From contig JAUMIR010000005.1 of NCBI GenBank assembly GCA_030847615.1, positions 111,133,116-111,197,115 on the forward strand: a stretch of DNA of 64,000 nt, written 5' to 3'. Made by a program: the position numbers and the translations under genes. Shown here piece by piece: positions 10,265 to 21,195 of the stretch (position 1 is its first letter; every line of letters starts with the position of its first letter). A model generated the notes under the pieces. It was given only the letters and a program-made list of their open reading frames with translations, did not search any database and was not told the DNA's origin. The stretch comes from Gambelia wislizenii. Taxonomy: Eukaryota; Chordata; Lepidosauria; Squamata; Crotaphytidae.

Positions 10265-13230
10265 ACATCTTGAGGGTCGATGTCCAGAAAGCCTCTGCTG
10301 TCCACAGAGGATTCTCACACATAATGGTTCAAAACAAACAAACAAACAAACAAACATGGAAAACCTCCACATATAGAAAAGATTATATGACTCAGAGGGC
10401 CACTGTTGACACCTTGGAGGTCAATAGAAATAACAACGGATGGGATGGAGCTGACAGGTTTCCATTCCCTCAAGTATATTCAACATGTTCAAAGTACAGT
10501 TACCACACCTTACACCCTCTCCCTATAACGTTTCATAATTGGCAATAATAAGACACATCACAAGGTCTAAGTAGATCAGGGTGGACCAGACATGAGGTCA
10601 GATGGAAGTCACCAGAACCTAAATGAAGGTGTTGAGGAAAACTACCAACAGACATGCCCAAGATAGGATCAAGCAAAGCCCCTAGTAAACAACGCCATCA
10701 CAGTGGTATGTGCTAAACCCTTCTTAGATGCATTAGCAATGAGTCATCCATCACAAACAACTGACTGGAACCCCTATTATCTCCAGAGAGTGTTTACTCA
10801 CATGTTTCCCATCCCACAATACAGAGGTTGTCATAAACCCATCAATTCAATATCTCAGCCATTAACAATTAGTGAAGTTGTGGTTTCCTTTAACAGTGGG
10901 AAACCCATCCAAGAACTGTTTTAAGCTCAAACACCCCTTCAGGACACAATATTGGGTATAAGTATTACTCCCCAGACAATAGCAATGTGTGGTACAGTTG
11001 GACACTGTCACTCATTCAGATTGCTATGCCACCCTCAGTTCCAAGTCTGAGTCTTTTCAGCTGCACAAATCTCTGCTCTTCAGGACTGGTAATTATCACC
11101 CATACTTCTCGGTCTATTCTTCTATCCTACCTTTCTACCTTAAACTCTTTGTTAGCCTTGTATGCCTCTTGTGAGTGTGAGTGCGTATGTTAATGCTTCC
11201 ATGTTATTTTCCAATAAAAAAACATTTTATTTTACTTTAACTCAAGAGTCTCTGCAGTTAGTACTGGTATACATAGGTGTGAAGATCTCACAAGTTGCCC
11301 AACCTCTTGCAGCCATTCATTTGAGCTATTAGAATCCCCCCAATTAATATAATAAATTTGGCATCACTAGTGATTCCCCCATGGACTCCTACATATTTGG
11401 GTAACAGTACTGTATATCTTCACAGGGTTTTTCTTTCTGTGATATCCATGATTAAAGCTTGTCACACAGAAGTGATAACAAAACACAGAGAATGTTCTGG
11501 AGCTAAGCTGTAATGAAGAGGAAACGCTGCTTGATAAGTGGGGAGCTGGCTTCTGCAATAGCAGAATGTGTTGCTCAGTTACCATTCACCAAGCTAGAGT
11601 GACAGAAATGGAGACACTGAGGAATTAGGTTGCAAGTCTTTTCTTAATATTCCCCCCACCCACAGTATTTAAGTCATCAGAGACTTATCTTTGGGAAAAT
11701 CTACAGTTTTGGCTAATCAATAAGACTATATGAAACATGTCTGCAGACCAAGGTTCATTTGAAACACATTAAACATGGTTCTGATCTCATTAAGTGGTAA
11801 GAAAAATATATTTTCTCTCCATGTAGGAAGGAAAAAGAAGAATGTCTACTAGAAACCTGAGCAGTTGACGGAGCCAAATGGTTTTATAGTCAATATGGTG
11901 AGGAAAAGTAAAGCAAAAGAAAAGCAAATGCCTTTCCCTAGTGATTGACCAGACGCTGAGCATTTAAAAGATGCTTTGATCTTCTCAAAGGAGATGGATA
12001 TTTCTAAATATTCCCATCTAAATTCTGAACTGATAGGAAGGGCAATTATGCAAGTTACATGATTTACTGCTTCAGGAGCAACGTTGACAGAACTACTGAG
12101 GCAACATAAGGAAGAGGGAAGAACCGAACTGAAATATCCAATTATCTAGGAATACACAAATCCATATCTGAGGCATTGCTTCTGTGAATTGCCCTACGGG
12201 ACTGTTCTGAAACAAATTTAACATCAAGTATCAGAGTGGTTTTTTTTCTATCCTTTTCTTCTCTCTCCCTACCCTTTCCAATCTCTGGTGACAATATTTC
12301 TGACACTGCCTAAAATAAATATGGAGCCCTTGGCAGTTAAATAAATTATTGAAGCCAGTTTTGCTTTGGTTGGTTCTCTGGGGGTCATATCAGTAAAGGA
12401 CTATGCATAGGGCAACACGAGGCTTTTGAACTTTGCCTCTAATTCTCGGATTTCTGCCTCACCCTTCTTTAAACAATCCACAACAAGGGAAAGGATTATG
12501 TGCTCTAGTTATATGCTTCCCCAAAAGTCAAGGGAAAAAGAGATGAGAGCCTTCCTTTCTGTTCAAGAAGAATTTGAACTTGAAATTCTATAGGCCTTTG
12601 ATTATTTATTATGGGCATCAGTCAGGCTGTATCCTCCTGGGTGAGGTGAGTAAACAGATTAATGACATAAAAATAAAGATAATAATTAAAACACAATGCC
12701 AGCTATAATTGCTAATGTTGTGGCTACATTTTTTTTAATAATCACAGGGGAGAGATAAAAATGAATTTCTAAAATAAAAGAGCAAACAGCAGCAGCAGCT
12801 CTATCTAGGAAAAGAAGTTGATGATATTTTGGCCTTTATCTTACATTCACCTGATGACATGAGAACTGCATCATTCACAGTGTTGTGAAATATAATGGAG
12901 TAATATTGAGGTAGCTATGCAAGAGGGTTGCTATGCAAAAGGTAAAAATATAAACATGTAGTAACTCAAGATAACCCCAAAATGTAAGCTTTGGAAAAAA
13001 CAACTCAACTGCACATGAAATCTCTGTGGCATTTTAAAACTAATGATTGTTAAGTAAACATTGTCCAATCAAGTACCTGAAACATGTGTTATGACTAAAA
13101 ATAGAAGGTGTTTATAAATGTACCTGTTACATGTTTAGGTGTGGCTATAAAAATCTGTGTTTAAAAATAGATGGTGTGCTCAGTTCTTTGGAAGCCATTC
13201 CAACTGAATGCCCTCTAGCATTACTGATAA
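10265..13230. other. Mostly unassigned DNA; possible LTR-like segment at 10560-11290
   Basis: No coding domain recognised. Between about 10560 and 11290 there is a promoter/polyadenylation-like order: a TATAAG-like box near 10956, then a CT-rich stretch, then an AATAAA at about 11213, then a short tail. This resembles a solo LTR on the plus strand, but I could not find paired ends or a duplication, so it is a weak guess. The rest (11300-13230) has A+T-rich sequence, an AGC triplet run near 12790 and only short chance frames. Confidence 0.3.
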
Positions 13231-13370
13231 ACTTTTTGCTACTCCGTGGGTCTCCTTCCCTGATTTCCTGCAACAATATAACACATTACAGAATAACATT
13301 ACTTTTTTGCTTTCCAAAGTAATATAACACATTACTTTTTCTTTAGCCAGTAATAATATTACTTGGGTTT

Positions 13371-13448
13371 TCCCCCAGAACATGGCCTCACAGCCTGGGA
13401 AAAAAACATGGAAGACCTATGTATACCGGCCATGAAAGCCTTCGACTT
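13371..13448 (+). repeat. Half copy of a dispersed repeat (family of 53200 and 58424)
   Basis: The blocks 'agaacatggcctcacagcc', 'ggaaaaaaaca' and 'ggccatgaaagccttcgac' match the right arms of the two-armed repeats at 53200-53430 and 58424-58690. Only one arm is present. Sequence just before it (13260-13350) is a TAATATTAC/TTACTTTTT-rich stretch that resembles a degraded DNA transposon end. Confidence 0.6.
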
Positions 13449-13560
13449 CACAATAATATTACTGTTACTCCCCCCCATCACTTATTGCTTCTTACAGTCA
13501 GCCTTCCACTTTTGTGGATTGAGCATTCTTGGATTTATTTGTGGCTTTATTTTATTATAT

Positions 13561-13768
13561 GACATATTTCCAGCTGAAGTGGAGTGGTGGCAGCCATTTT
13601 TAATAAGGGCATAATGCATCAGCTTCTCTGCAGAGCAAATGTGGTGGCCATTTATAATAGGACCTTGCCTCTATTAAAAATGGCCACCAGTCTCTCTGAA
13701 GAGAAGCTTATACATTATGCCTTTATTAAAAATGGCCACAGCTGCTCCATTTCCACTGGAAGTAGGTC
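13561..13768. mobile_element. Palindromic element, about 208 bp
   Basis: The left arm ('ttccagctgaagtggag', then 'gccatttttaataagggca', 'cagcttctctgcagag') is repeated in inverted order by the right arm ('ctctgaagagaagctt', 'tgcctttattaaaaatggc', 'ctccatttccactggaa'). The centre is near 13668. There is no coding frame. This fits a foldback-type MITE or an inverted duplication. Flanking target duplication is not evident. Confidence 0.65.
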
Positions 13769-14502
13769 ATAGAATTAGGCTTGAGGACCTATAGATTCCT
13801 AAAGATGTGTTCTCAGGTAGGAAAAATACCATTCATGATTTATAGTTTTATTTTAGTCCCTTTACTCTGCAGACTACTTGGAAGCAAAGAGCACGTGGGG
13901 GGGGGGCAGTCCTCCAGCTGGTGTGTGAAGGGAGGGAGGCCTTCAAGCAGTCTCAAGAGTAGAGTCCCTGGTATACACAGACCCTTTCTCCTCACTCTAA
14001 TCCCACCTACCCCCCAATTAGAGTAGTGCTTTAAAAAAAACACTATTTTTTGCAGAGATGACCGCAGGCAATTTGAGGGACCACAGAAAATTAGGTTTGC
14101 CTGGCTGAAAACTAGAGTGAGTTCAAGAACTTTTAATTGTTGCATAGATGAGGAAATTTTAGCAGGCACTGCTTGTCTTGCAACTAGGGAACAAGCAACA
14201 TCTTCTGGAATTCCTTCTTCTATACAACCTTTGAAAGTGAAGGAAATCTCTCCAGTTTTCAGTCAGATACCAGCTACTCTCAGGGGTTTCCTGTGGAATC
14301 ATGTTTATTTACATTTAGTACAAGTAGAGTGGATACAACAGTGGGTTTACATGTAGTTATATTAAAGTGCCTCCAATATATATGTATATATTTATTAAAT
14401 GTAACTGATATGTGGATGTGGATAATTTCATTGACCCTAGAACATTAATACTGGTAGTTTTAATGCAGATGGAATATTTAATAAAAATGTAATATAGTAA
14501 TA

Positions 14503-14887
14503 CAGTAGGACCCCTGTATCCAGGGAGATTGGTTCTGGGTCCCACCATGGATGGTGAAATCTGTGGATAACAGCAAATGCAACCCACCACCCTGCCACTG
14601 CCGCAAGAGCCCTTCCAGGAGAAGGGGGAAGCAAGATCCCTCCCCCTCCCTTCCCCCTTCACCCCTGTGATCACCGCCACCACAGGAGCTCTCCCAGGGG
14701 AAGGGACGGGGAAGGCGAGATCCCTCCCCCTCCCTTACCCCTTCATTCCCACACTTGCTGTGATGACAGGAGCCCTCCCAGGGGAAGGGACAGGACAGGT
14801 GAGATTCCCCTTCCCTTCCCCCACCTTTGCCAACCACGGATAATTGAATCTATGCTTGGCAAATCAGCAGATAAGGGGCTGCTACTG
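14503..14887. mobile_element. Tigger/pogo-like MITE with TA duplication
   Basis: The ends are inverted repeats: CAGTAGGACCCCTGTATC at the left, and CAGTAGCAGCCCCTTATC when the right end is reverse-complemented. TA flanks both ends (14501-14502, 14888-14889), as in Tc1/mariner/pogo elements. Inner words such as 'tggatggtgaaatctgtggat' and 'accacggataattgaa' fit the 'chart of the sun-dial' pattern of Tigger-type MITEs, i.e. subterminal repeats of 'ccacggat'. The centre is filled by a G+C-rich tandem repeat. No transposase is encoded. Confidence 0.7.
14607..14843. repeat. Three-unit minisatellite, about 80-bp period
   Basis: Units start at 14607, 14686 and 14770, each with 'gagc(c/t)ct(t/c)ccaggggaaggg'-like sequence followed by 'gcgagatccctccccctccctt'-like sequence. 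The array sits inside the Tigger-like element and produces the proline-rich chance frames on both strands. Confidence 0.8.
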
Positions 14888-15078
14888 TATATTATTACAT
14901 TTTGGGCAAGTAATATTAAAGTAATATTTTACAACACTGTTCATTCTGCTTCCTTCAGGTTACATGAAGAGAAACTTTCCTTTAGTTAATGTGAAACTTT
15001 GAAGGCATATGGATGCAGTCCACCCTGCCACTGCTTCTTCCCATTCCAAGGTGGTCCAGAACTTTGAAAATACACTTT

Positions 15079-15163
15079 TTTGGACTACATCTCCCAGAAT
15101 CCCACAGCAAATATGGTCAGTGGCCATGCTGGTTTCAGTATACAGGGAATCATAGTCCTAAAG
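15079..15163. mobile_element. Small hAT-like MITE
   Basis: 'ttggactacatctcccagaatccc' at the left is mirrored by 'gggaatcatagtcctaa' at the right, a form widely seen in short amniote MITEs. It is about 85 bp and non-coding. Confidence 0.5.
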
Positions 15164-15199
15164 AGTAAAAATTGCACGTCCCAGAACGATCCCTGTTTC

Positions 15200-16128
15200 A
15201 GAAAGGTAGAATTGACCCATTCAGATCTTACAGACTTAGGGCCATGGCTTCCTTGATTGCGTCTTGATTTGCTCTAGGACCCATTGAGATATCTTTTTGC
15301 AGTCCACAGTATCCACAGAACTCTCCTTCAGTACCACATTTGAAACAAGTTGATTTTCCTCCTATCAGCTTTCTTCACTGTCCAGCTTTCACAACCATAC
15401 ATAGAAATTGGAAATGTGATGGCACTTTAATATTCAATTATATAGTTTTAAATCAGGGTCTTGTCTACTTCCCTCATAACTGCTCTTCGAAGTCCTTGTC
15501 TTCTGATTTTTTGACTGCAGTTTCCATTCTGACTAATATGAAGCCAAGGTATAGAAACTCCTGAACTGTTTCAGTGTCTTCATTGTCTACTTTAAAGTTA
15601 TGCAAATCATCTGTGGTCATGATTTTTCTTTTCTTAATGTACAACTGTAAACTTGCCTTTGCATTTTCTGCCTTGATTTCCTTCAGTAACCATTCCAAGT
15701 CTTTGCTATATTATAGTTTTTTGTGGGTCTTTGCTATATTCTCTTAGTAACATGATGTCATCTGAATCTCTTAAATTGTTGAGTTCCTTCAATTTTCATG
15801 CCTCCTTTCTCTGAGGCTAATCCTTCTTTATGTATATGTTCAGCATACAAGTTAAACAGAGTGGGTGATAAAATGAAGCCTTGGTTCCCCCCCTTGCCAA
15901 TTGGAAATCATTCCATTTCTCTGTATTCTGTCCTAACAGTAGCCATATGTCCTGAGTACAGATTACGCATCAGGACAATCAGGTGTTATCTCACATCCCT
16001 TTCTTTAAGAGTGAACCATAGTTTTTTATGATCTAGATAGTCAAAGGCTTTGCTATAATCTTTAAAGCACAGACTGATTTACTTTTGAAATTCTTTGGTG
16101 CGTTCCATTTTATAAAAAATATTGCAAT
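15200..16128 (-). pseudogene. RTE/BovB-like LINE reverse transcriptase fragment
   Basis: Reading the minus strand across frames gives the ordered RTE-clade motifs. First is a KAFD-like block near 16040, then a TVRTEY/FQIGKG-like block near 15900-15960. Next come the DD-type region (15750-15790, degraded) and 'QLYIKKRKIMTT..HNFKVDNEDTETVQEFLYLG' in pieces over 15540-15660. Last is 'YGCESWTVKKADRRK..WTAKR' at 15280-15400. BovB-type elements encode endonuclease and RT and mobilise by target-primed reverse transcription. Here the endonuclease is absent, frames are broken many times and the catalytic YADD is lost. Its upstream side ends exactly where the L1 3' end starts. Confidence 0.8.
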
Positions 16129-16389
16129 CTTTTTTTTAAATATTTTTTAATTGTATATCTGTATAATATGTACATAGTAGTCATCTTTCAATGTATCTTA
16201 CAATATACGAAATATCCATATCAAATATCAATACCAATTCTTTCCTAATGTATTATACTACAAGAATTATTCTATGACATCCTACTTGTTAAACATTTGA
16301 CGATTATCGGACTCGCAATAAAGACAAACTCAACCATAAATGACTTTGTCTGTTTTAAGTTATTTACACATATGTCTAGACGCTTATTC

Positions 16390-17313
16390 CCTGCTCTATT
16401 GGGGATTTTTACCATTCTATATCATCAGTCTGCAGTCTTGTAGTTCACCCTTTTTTTGCCAGTATTCCAAAATCGGTTTCCGTTCTTTTTTCCATTCTCT
16501 TTTTTATTTTGCAGCCTCTTTGTAAGCAGATCCAGTTCAAGCATGTCTATCAACTTATTTTTCCATTTGTTAATAGTTGGGCGATCTTTAAATTTCCACT
16601 TTTTGGCTATAATTAGTCTAATCCGCCGTAATCATATAAAGCATTACCCCCCCTATAAATATTACTTTTCTCTTCTTCTTCCTCTTCTATAATGTTTAGT
16701 AAATACAACTTGGGAGTGAAAACCCGATTAATTTGTAAAATTGTAAAATGTATTCATTTTCAATTTTTTAAAATAAAATATTGCCATGAATCCATCTGGT
16801 CCAGGGGCCTTGTTCATTTTCAAGTCATGTATAGCCTGTGAAATTTCTGCCATTGTAATTGTCACATTCAGTTTGTCTGTCTGTTCTTTCTTTAATTTCT
16901 GGAATTCCTGTTTCTCTAAATAATTCAGCATTCTTTGTCGTTCTGCTTTGCTTCTCACATCGCAGTTGAACAGGTTACTGTAATACATTCTAAATGCTTC
17001 GCTTATCTCATATTGTGTTGTTAAGCTTTCTCTCGATATTTAATTTCTGTTATCAATTTTTTTCTATGTCATTCCTAATCCTATATGCCAGCCATTTACT
17101 TGATTTATTGGTGTATTCAAAATTTACTTGGCGAACTTTTTTCATTTGCCTTTCCAAAACTGACATAGTTTCTAAATTTAACTGGGTATGAATTAATTTG
17201 ATCTGTCTAATCAATTTAATTTGAGATGGGTCTTCTCTTAGCTTATCTTCTTTCTCTTTCAGTTCTTTGATTAGGAAGTTATATCTCGCAAAATATTGTT
17301 TTTTAACCTCCAC
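16390..17313 (-). pseudogene. L1 ORF2 linker and RT start fused to C-terminal tail
   Basis: 17053-17313 is the helical linker (basic, Lys/Glu-rich). 16728-16988 has 'ITMAEISQAIHDLKMNKAPG' followed by PDGF, the first RT block. Immediately after it, about 16400-16735 encodes 'TPKLYLLNIIEEE' and 'IDMLELDLLTKRLQNKK', which in the intact L1 at 8786-10250 lie after the Cys motif. Roughly 700 codons are therefore deleted at about 16735. Confidence 0.8.
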
Positions 17314-18190
17314 TCCTTTTTTTTATTAGCTGGCCTCTGAAAACCACTTTTGCGGCATCAAGAACGGTTTTCATCAAACATTGGTTATTATCATTTTCTT
17401 TGAAATATAAAATTATTTCTCTTTTAAACTTTTCCACAAATAGTTCGTTCTTTAATAGGTGTTCATTCAACCTCCAACTAGTTATCTTTCTCTCTGTCTT
17501 CAATTCCAACTTAATTGGAAAGTGATCAGATGTGATTTTTGAAAGAATCTCCATGTCCAGAATTGACGGTGTAAGACTCTTTGATACAAAACATGTCAAT
17601 TCTAGACATGGATTTATATCTGAGTAAAATGTGTATCCTTTTTTTTCTTGTATTTCTTGGACCATACATCTTCAAGTGTATATTCTTCCATTATATCGAA
17701 GAAGCTAACTGGAAGTTTCTTCTGTAACCCTGCATTCTTTTTGTTAGATCTGTCTATCCTTGGGTCTAAAACTCCATTGAAATCTCCCATTATGATCACC
17801 TTTCCACTTATATATTTTCCGATCTGCTCATGTAATTTCTTTAAGAATTTCTCATGTTTTTCATTGGAGGCATATACCCCCACTATTGAAACTTTTGTTT
17901 TTGGAAAGGCTGCTTCCACAGCTATATATTCACTGTTCTCATCCTTAAAAAGTTCTTTAGTGGAGTATTTCTGATTTATGTATAGTGCAACACTTCTCTT
18001 TTTCTTTTGGGAGTTAGCTGTGTAAAAAAACTGCCCAAGTTTTGGTTTTTTAAAGAATCTAATGTCTTGTTGTTTTACCTTGGTTTCCTGTATATATCCG
18101 CTTTTTGTCTTTCCAAGAAGTGAAAGACCTCTCTTCTTTTATACTCAGAATTCAGACCTTTCCCATTCCATGAATTGATTTTAATGTTCA
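17303..18190 (-). pseudogene. L1 ORF2 endonuclease domain
   Basis: The start (near 18180) reads INSWNGKGLNS followed by a KRREVFHFL-like block, the L1 endonuclease N-terminus. At 17614-17919 come 'VSIVGVYASN' and the catalytic-loop motif MGDFNGVLD. At 17303-17665 comes 'KITSDHFPIKLEL', containing the SDH motif with the catalytic His, followed by 'WRLNEHLLKN'. Family role: an APE-like nuclease that nicks TT/AAAA targets. At least two frameshifts separate the pieces. Confidence 0.85.
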
Positions 18191-18690
18191 TGGTCTCTTG
18201 GGTCTTCTAAAGCTTCTTCTTCCTTCTCACTTTCTGGTTCTTCTTCTCCTCCTGATTCCTCTTTATCCTCCATATCTTCTGTCAATACCGTTTCTTCTTC
18301 TTCTTCTTCTGTTTCTTTCTCTTCCTCTTCTTCTTTCTTGTCTGCCTTTTTATCACTTGTTCTTGAGGATGTTTTTACTTCTTCTACTTCCACTTCACTT
18401 TTCTCTTTATGTTCACTACAATCTTTATATTGTTTTTTCTTGTCAAATCATTTGCAAAAATCTGTAGCTTTCTGAACAGAGTCTACTTTGTATCTCCTTT
18501 GTTTATACATAAATGAAATACCTTCAATTTTGTTCCATCTGTAATTCACACCACTTTGGGTTAAAAATTGTGTTATTGATCTGTAGTCTTGTCTCTTTTT
18601 TTCATATGGTAGTTGGTACATCCTTAAAAAATTTTATTTCCTCATCTCCTATTTTAAACTGCAAGCCAGAATGATCCTGGTTCCAATTTC
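18181..18690 (-). pseudogene. L1 ORF1 C-terminal domain and acidic tail
   Basis: Minus-strand frames over 18440-18660 contain 'FFKDVPTT'-, 'SITQFLTQSGVNYRW'- and 'SFMYKQRRYKVDSVQ'-like blocks, matching the RNA-binding C-terminal domain of L1 ORF1p. A strongly acidic Glu-rich tail follows (18181-18393) just before ORF2. ORF1p coats L1 RNA as a trimer. The frame is broken between the domain and the tail, so it is a pseudogene. Confidence 0.7.
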
Positions 18691-18766
18691 ACCTGCTTCC
18701 AGTCATACACCATAGCAGTCCTTACATGAACCAGTACCTCTCAATCTTGCTTCTCTTAGCTGTGCA

Positions 18767-19045
18767 GAATCATAGTCAGAAGAGACCACAAGGGCCATCT
18801 AGTCCAATCTCCCTGCCATGCAGGAATACCCAATCAAAGCATTCCTGACAGATGGCCATCCAGACTCTGTTTAAAAACCTCCAAAGGAGACTCCACCACA
18901 CTCCAAGGCAGTTCATTGCACTGCTGAACAGCTCTTACTGTCAGGAAGTTCTTCCTAATATTTAGGTAGAATCTCTTTTCCTGTAGTTTGAACCCATTGC
19001 TTTGTGTCCTAGTGTCTGGAGCGGCAGAAAACAAGCTTGCTCCAG
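18767..19045 (-). mobile_element. CR1 LINE 3' end
   Basis: The right end begins with the ORF2 tail (18834-19034): 'LFSAAPDTRTQSNGFKLQEKRF', in pieces, then 'RKNFLTVRAVQQCNELPW' and 'VVESPLEVFKQSLDGHL', the classic CR1 C-terminus. The 3' UTR ends with 'cagggagattggactagatggccct' and '..gattct' near 18767. The copy is truncated to its last 280 bp. CR1 elements are frequent in reptiles and birds. Confidence 0.88.
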
Positions 19046-19174
19046 AGTGAATACTGTAGAGTGAATAATAATAAAGATCTGTCTTAGAAGGCTGTTGAAA
19101 GGTTTATTGCTAATGTTTATGAAATGTTTTGAGGTAACACAGGCCAAGTTCCATAGCACAGTGTATGTCGGTGT

Positions 19175-20038
19175 GTGCAAGCACATGTGTATGCATGTGT
19201 GTGCATGTTTTGTGGGGATTCAGAACCACTAAGGAGAAAGAAATATAAATGGCTTGGGTGCAGAGTACCTGAAAGACCATATTGCTCTATAGAAATCTGC
19301 TCAAGTTTTGAGATCGTCAAGAGGGGCTTTTTCTCAGTGCCACCACCATCAGAGATCCATATATTAAGAATACATGAGAGGACCTTCTCCGTGATTGCTC
19401 TAAGGTTCTTGAACTCCCTTCCATGGAAGGCTAGGCTGCCTCTTTTTCTGTTTTCCTTTTGCCAGCATGCAAATACTTTCTCATTTAGGTAACTTATGGT
19501 TATTGCTTGACTGCTGTGGAAGAGCCCTTTAATAGGAGTTATGTACTTTTATCTTCAATGTTATATTTTTAAATGTTTAAAGATGTTTTAAATTAATGCT
19601 GTTTTAATAGGATTGTTTTATCTATTGGATTTTTTTATAAAAAAACTTTTAAAATAATATATATTCTAGTTGAGTAAGGTTGTTGTGAGTAGAGTAGAGA
19701 AAGAGAGAGTGGTGTAGTGGTTTGAGCACTGGACTGTGAGTTTGAGTCCCTGCTCAGCAATGGAAACCCATGGCTGAACTTGAGTGATCTTGGACACATC
19801 ACACTCTCTCAGCCTCAAAGGAAGGCCAAGGCAACCCCCCTCCTGAGCAAATCATGCCAAGAACACCTCATGATAGGTTTGCCTTAGTGTTCCTATAATT
19901 CAGAAATTACTTGAAGGCACACAACAACAACAATGTTATGAGTTGATTTACAAATCTTCATATCTCTATTTATAATCTGCCTTGGGTCCCATATTGGGAG
20001 AAAGGTGGGACATAAATTAAATAAATAAAAATATATAA
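19175..20038 (+). mobile_element. L2-type LINE 3' end with nested SINE
   Basis: The plus strand encodes 'ERTFSVIALRFLNSLPWKARL' in broken form at 19370-19450, followed by a Phe/Arg-rich end, the C-terminal signature of L2-type ORF2 (family form: RAFSVVAPRLWNSLP). The 3' tail 'ctgccttgggtcccatattggg' and 'gggacataaattaaataaataaa' at 19976-20035 is the usual L2 end. A SINE (19705-19937) splits tail from body. Similar tails appear on the minus strand at 28640 and 38505. Confidence 0.75.
19705..19937 (+). mobile_element. tRNA-derived SINE, ACA-tailed
   Basis: The copy is nearly full length. It has an A-box-like 'tagtggtttgagcactgg', a B-box-like 'gagtttgagtccctg', the conserved 'tcacactctctcagcctcaaagg', 'gaacacctcatgataggtt' and 'cttgaaggcacacaacaacaac' tail. 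The flanks GTTGTGAG and GTTATGAG could be a decayed target duplication. It is inserted into the L2 3' region. Confidence 0.85.
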
Positions 20039-20350
20039 CAAAAAATGGCAGAAGCTAGCAGTACAAGGATGGTATCTGGGACAGGCACATGAACAAATTC
20101 AGCACAACACCTTCTTCACCTAGTGGATCTGTTGGCTGGAGAAAAAAACATGTTATCCATCTATTGGATGGTGACTATTAGAAAAATAAAATATCATGCA
20201 AACCATAGCAACTCCACTGATTCAGGCTTTAGAACTCTTACAGCATTGTTAGGGATGAAGCAATTTACTCTGAGCTCTTGCAGATAAGGCAGGGCAGTAA
20301 AATAAGCCAACCCAAAAATAACAGCACCAGGGTTACAAACCACTGTATAA

Positions 20351-20566
20351 CAAAACTATAAGCGGAATTGTGTGCCCAGTTCTCAAAGTTAAAGTATTAT
20401 AACAATGATGCAACAGTATAACTTATAAATATCTGTGTACTATATATACTTATGATGATCTACAGAACATATATATTACATCCAATCACTTCCACAAAAC
20501 ATCTGTATAAAGCAAACAACCACATCCACAATAATAAGTCCGGACACTTCCACTCTTATAGTTTTG
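20351..20566. repeat. Inverted repeat of about 216 bp
   Basis: The left end CAAAACTATAAGCGGAATTG reads back at the right as 'cttccactcttatagttttg'. The interior is A+T-rich with 'tataaatatctgtgtactatatatac'-like sequence. It could be a MITE or part of a larger terminal repeat. No coding frame. Confidence 0.5.
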
Positions 20567-21090
20567 TCATGTCAGGGCAGTAAAGTAAACAGTTAATGAA
20601 GACAAACTTGCCTTGAAGAGTTTGCTTGCCAGGGAATGCACAGGAGAGAAGTCAAAACCAGCCCAGAGTCTGAGAGCCAAACAGTGTTGCTAGCAAGTCC
20701 AAGAGTTCAAATGTCAAATGGTCATTAGCTACTCCAAGGTTGGAGTTTCAGGTTTCTAAAGAACAATCACAGGAGCTCATGCCAAAGCCAGATAATGGTT
20801 GTTTGTTTCCAACAGAAAATGTGGGTCAGATCTGTTTCTTAAATTGGCTTCAGTCAGCTGACCTTGATGAAAAGAGCTTCTCCTTTTGCTTGGGGAGAAG
20901 CCTCAGTGAACACCTTTGTTCTGTTCTCTTTTCTGCCTGTTGTGTCTGTGGGCTTGGGGCCAGAGCCTCCTCATCTGACTGTTCCAGCTGTTCTGGTGGT
21001 GCTAATGTTTGATCAGTCTCCCTTGAGTCCTGGCTGAAGTTGCATTCCACAGGTTAAGCTGCAGCAGCATCCCCATCCTGAGCCATGACA
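20567..21090. other. Candidate LTR-retroelement remnant
   Basis: The stretch is comparatively G+C-rich. On the minus strand (20850-21050) it encodes a Gln/Glu/Pro-rich peptide ending in 'EQRCSLRLLPKQKEK', a form seen near the ends of some LTR-retrotransposon polyproteins. No RT, protease or integrase is present, and this reading is tentative. Confidence 0.25.
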
Positions 21091-21160
21091 ACAATATTCT
21101 AAGGAGAGATGTGTAAATTCCACATGTACACATTTTTACACATTGTAAACTGCTAATTTG

Positions 21161-21192
<32 letters not shown>
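21161..21192. repeat. (AT)n microsatellite
   Basis: About 16 uninterrupted AT units. Confidence 0.9.

Positions 21193-21195
<3 letters not shown>

Larger units (their letters stand above)
16131..18710 (-). mobile_element. Old L1 LINE with a large internal deletion
   Basis: On the minus strand this copy carries the end of ORF1, the ORF2 endonuclease, the linker and the beginning of RT. It then jumps near 16735 directly to the ORF2 C-terminal tail and the 3' end (T-run at 16131). The RT core, thumb and Cys motif are missing. Many stops and frameshifts indicate an old insertion. The 5' end is truncated within ORF1 at about 18700. I could not identify a target duplication. Confidence 0.88.

Noticed and set aside
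14478..14843. Open frames of 88-119 codons rich in Pro and Gly
   Set aside because: They are produced by an 80-bp minisatellite inside a Tigger-like element.
18181..18393. Glu-rich acidic frame that looks like a nuclear protein tail
   Set aside because: Position directly before L1 ORF2 and after an ORF1 C-terminal domain identifies it as an L1 ORF1 tail.
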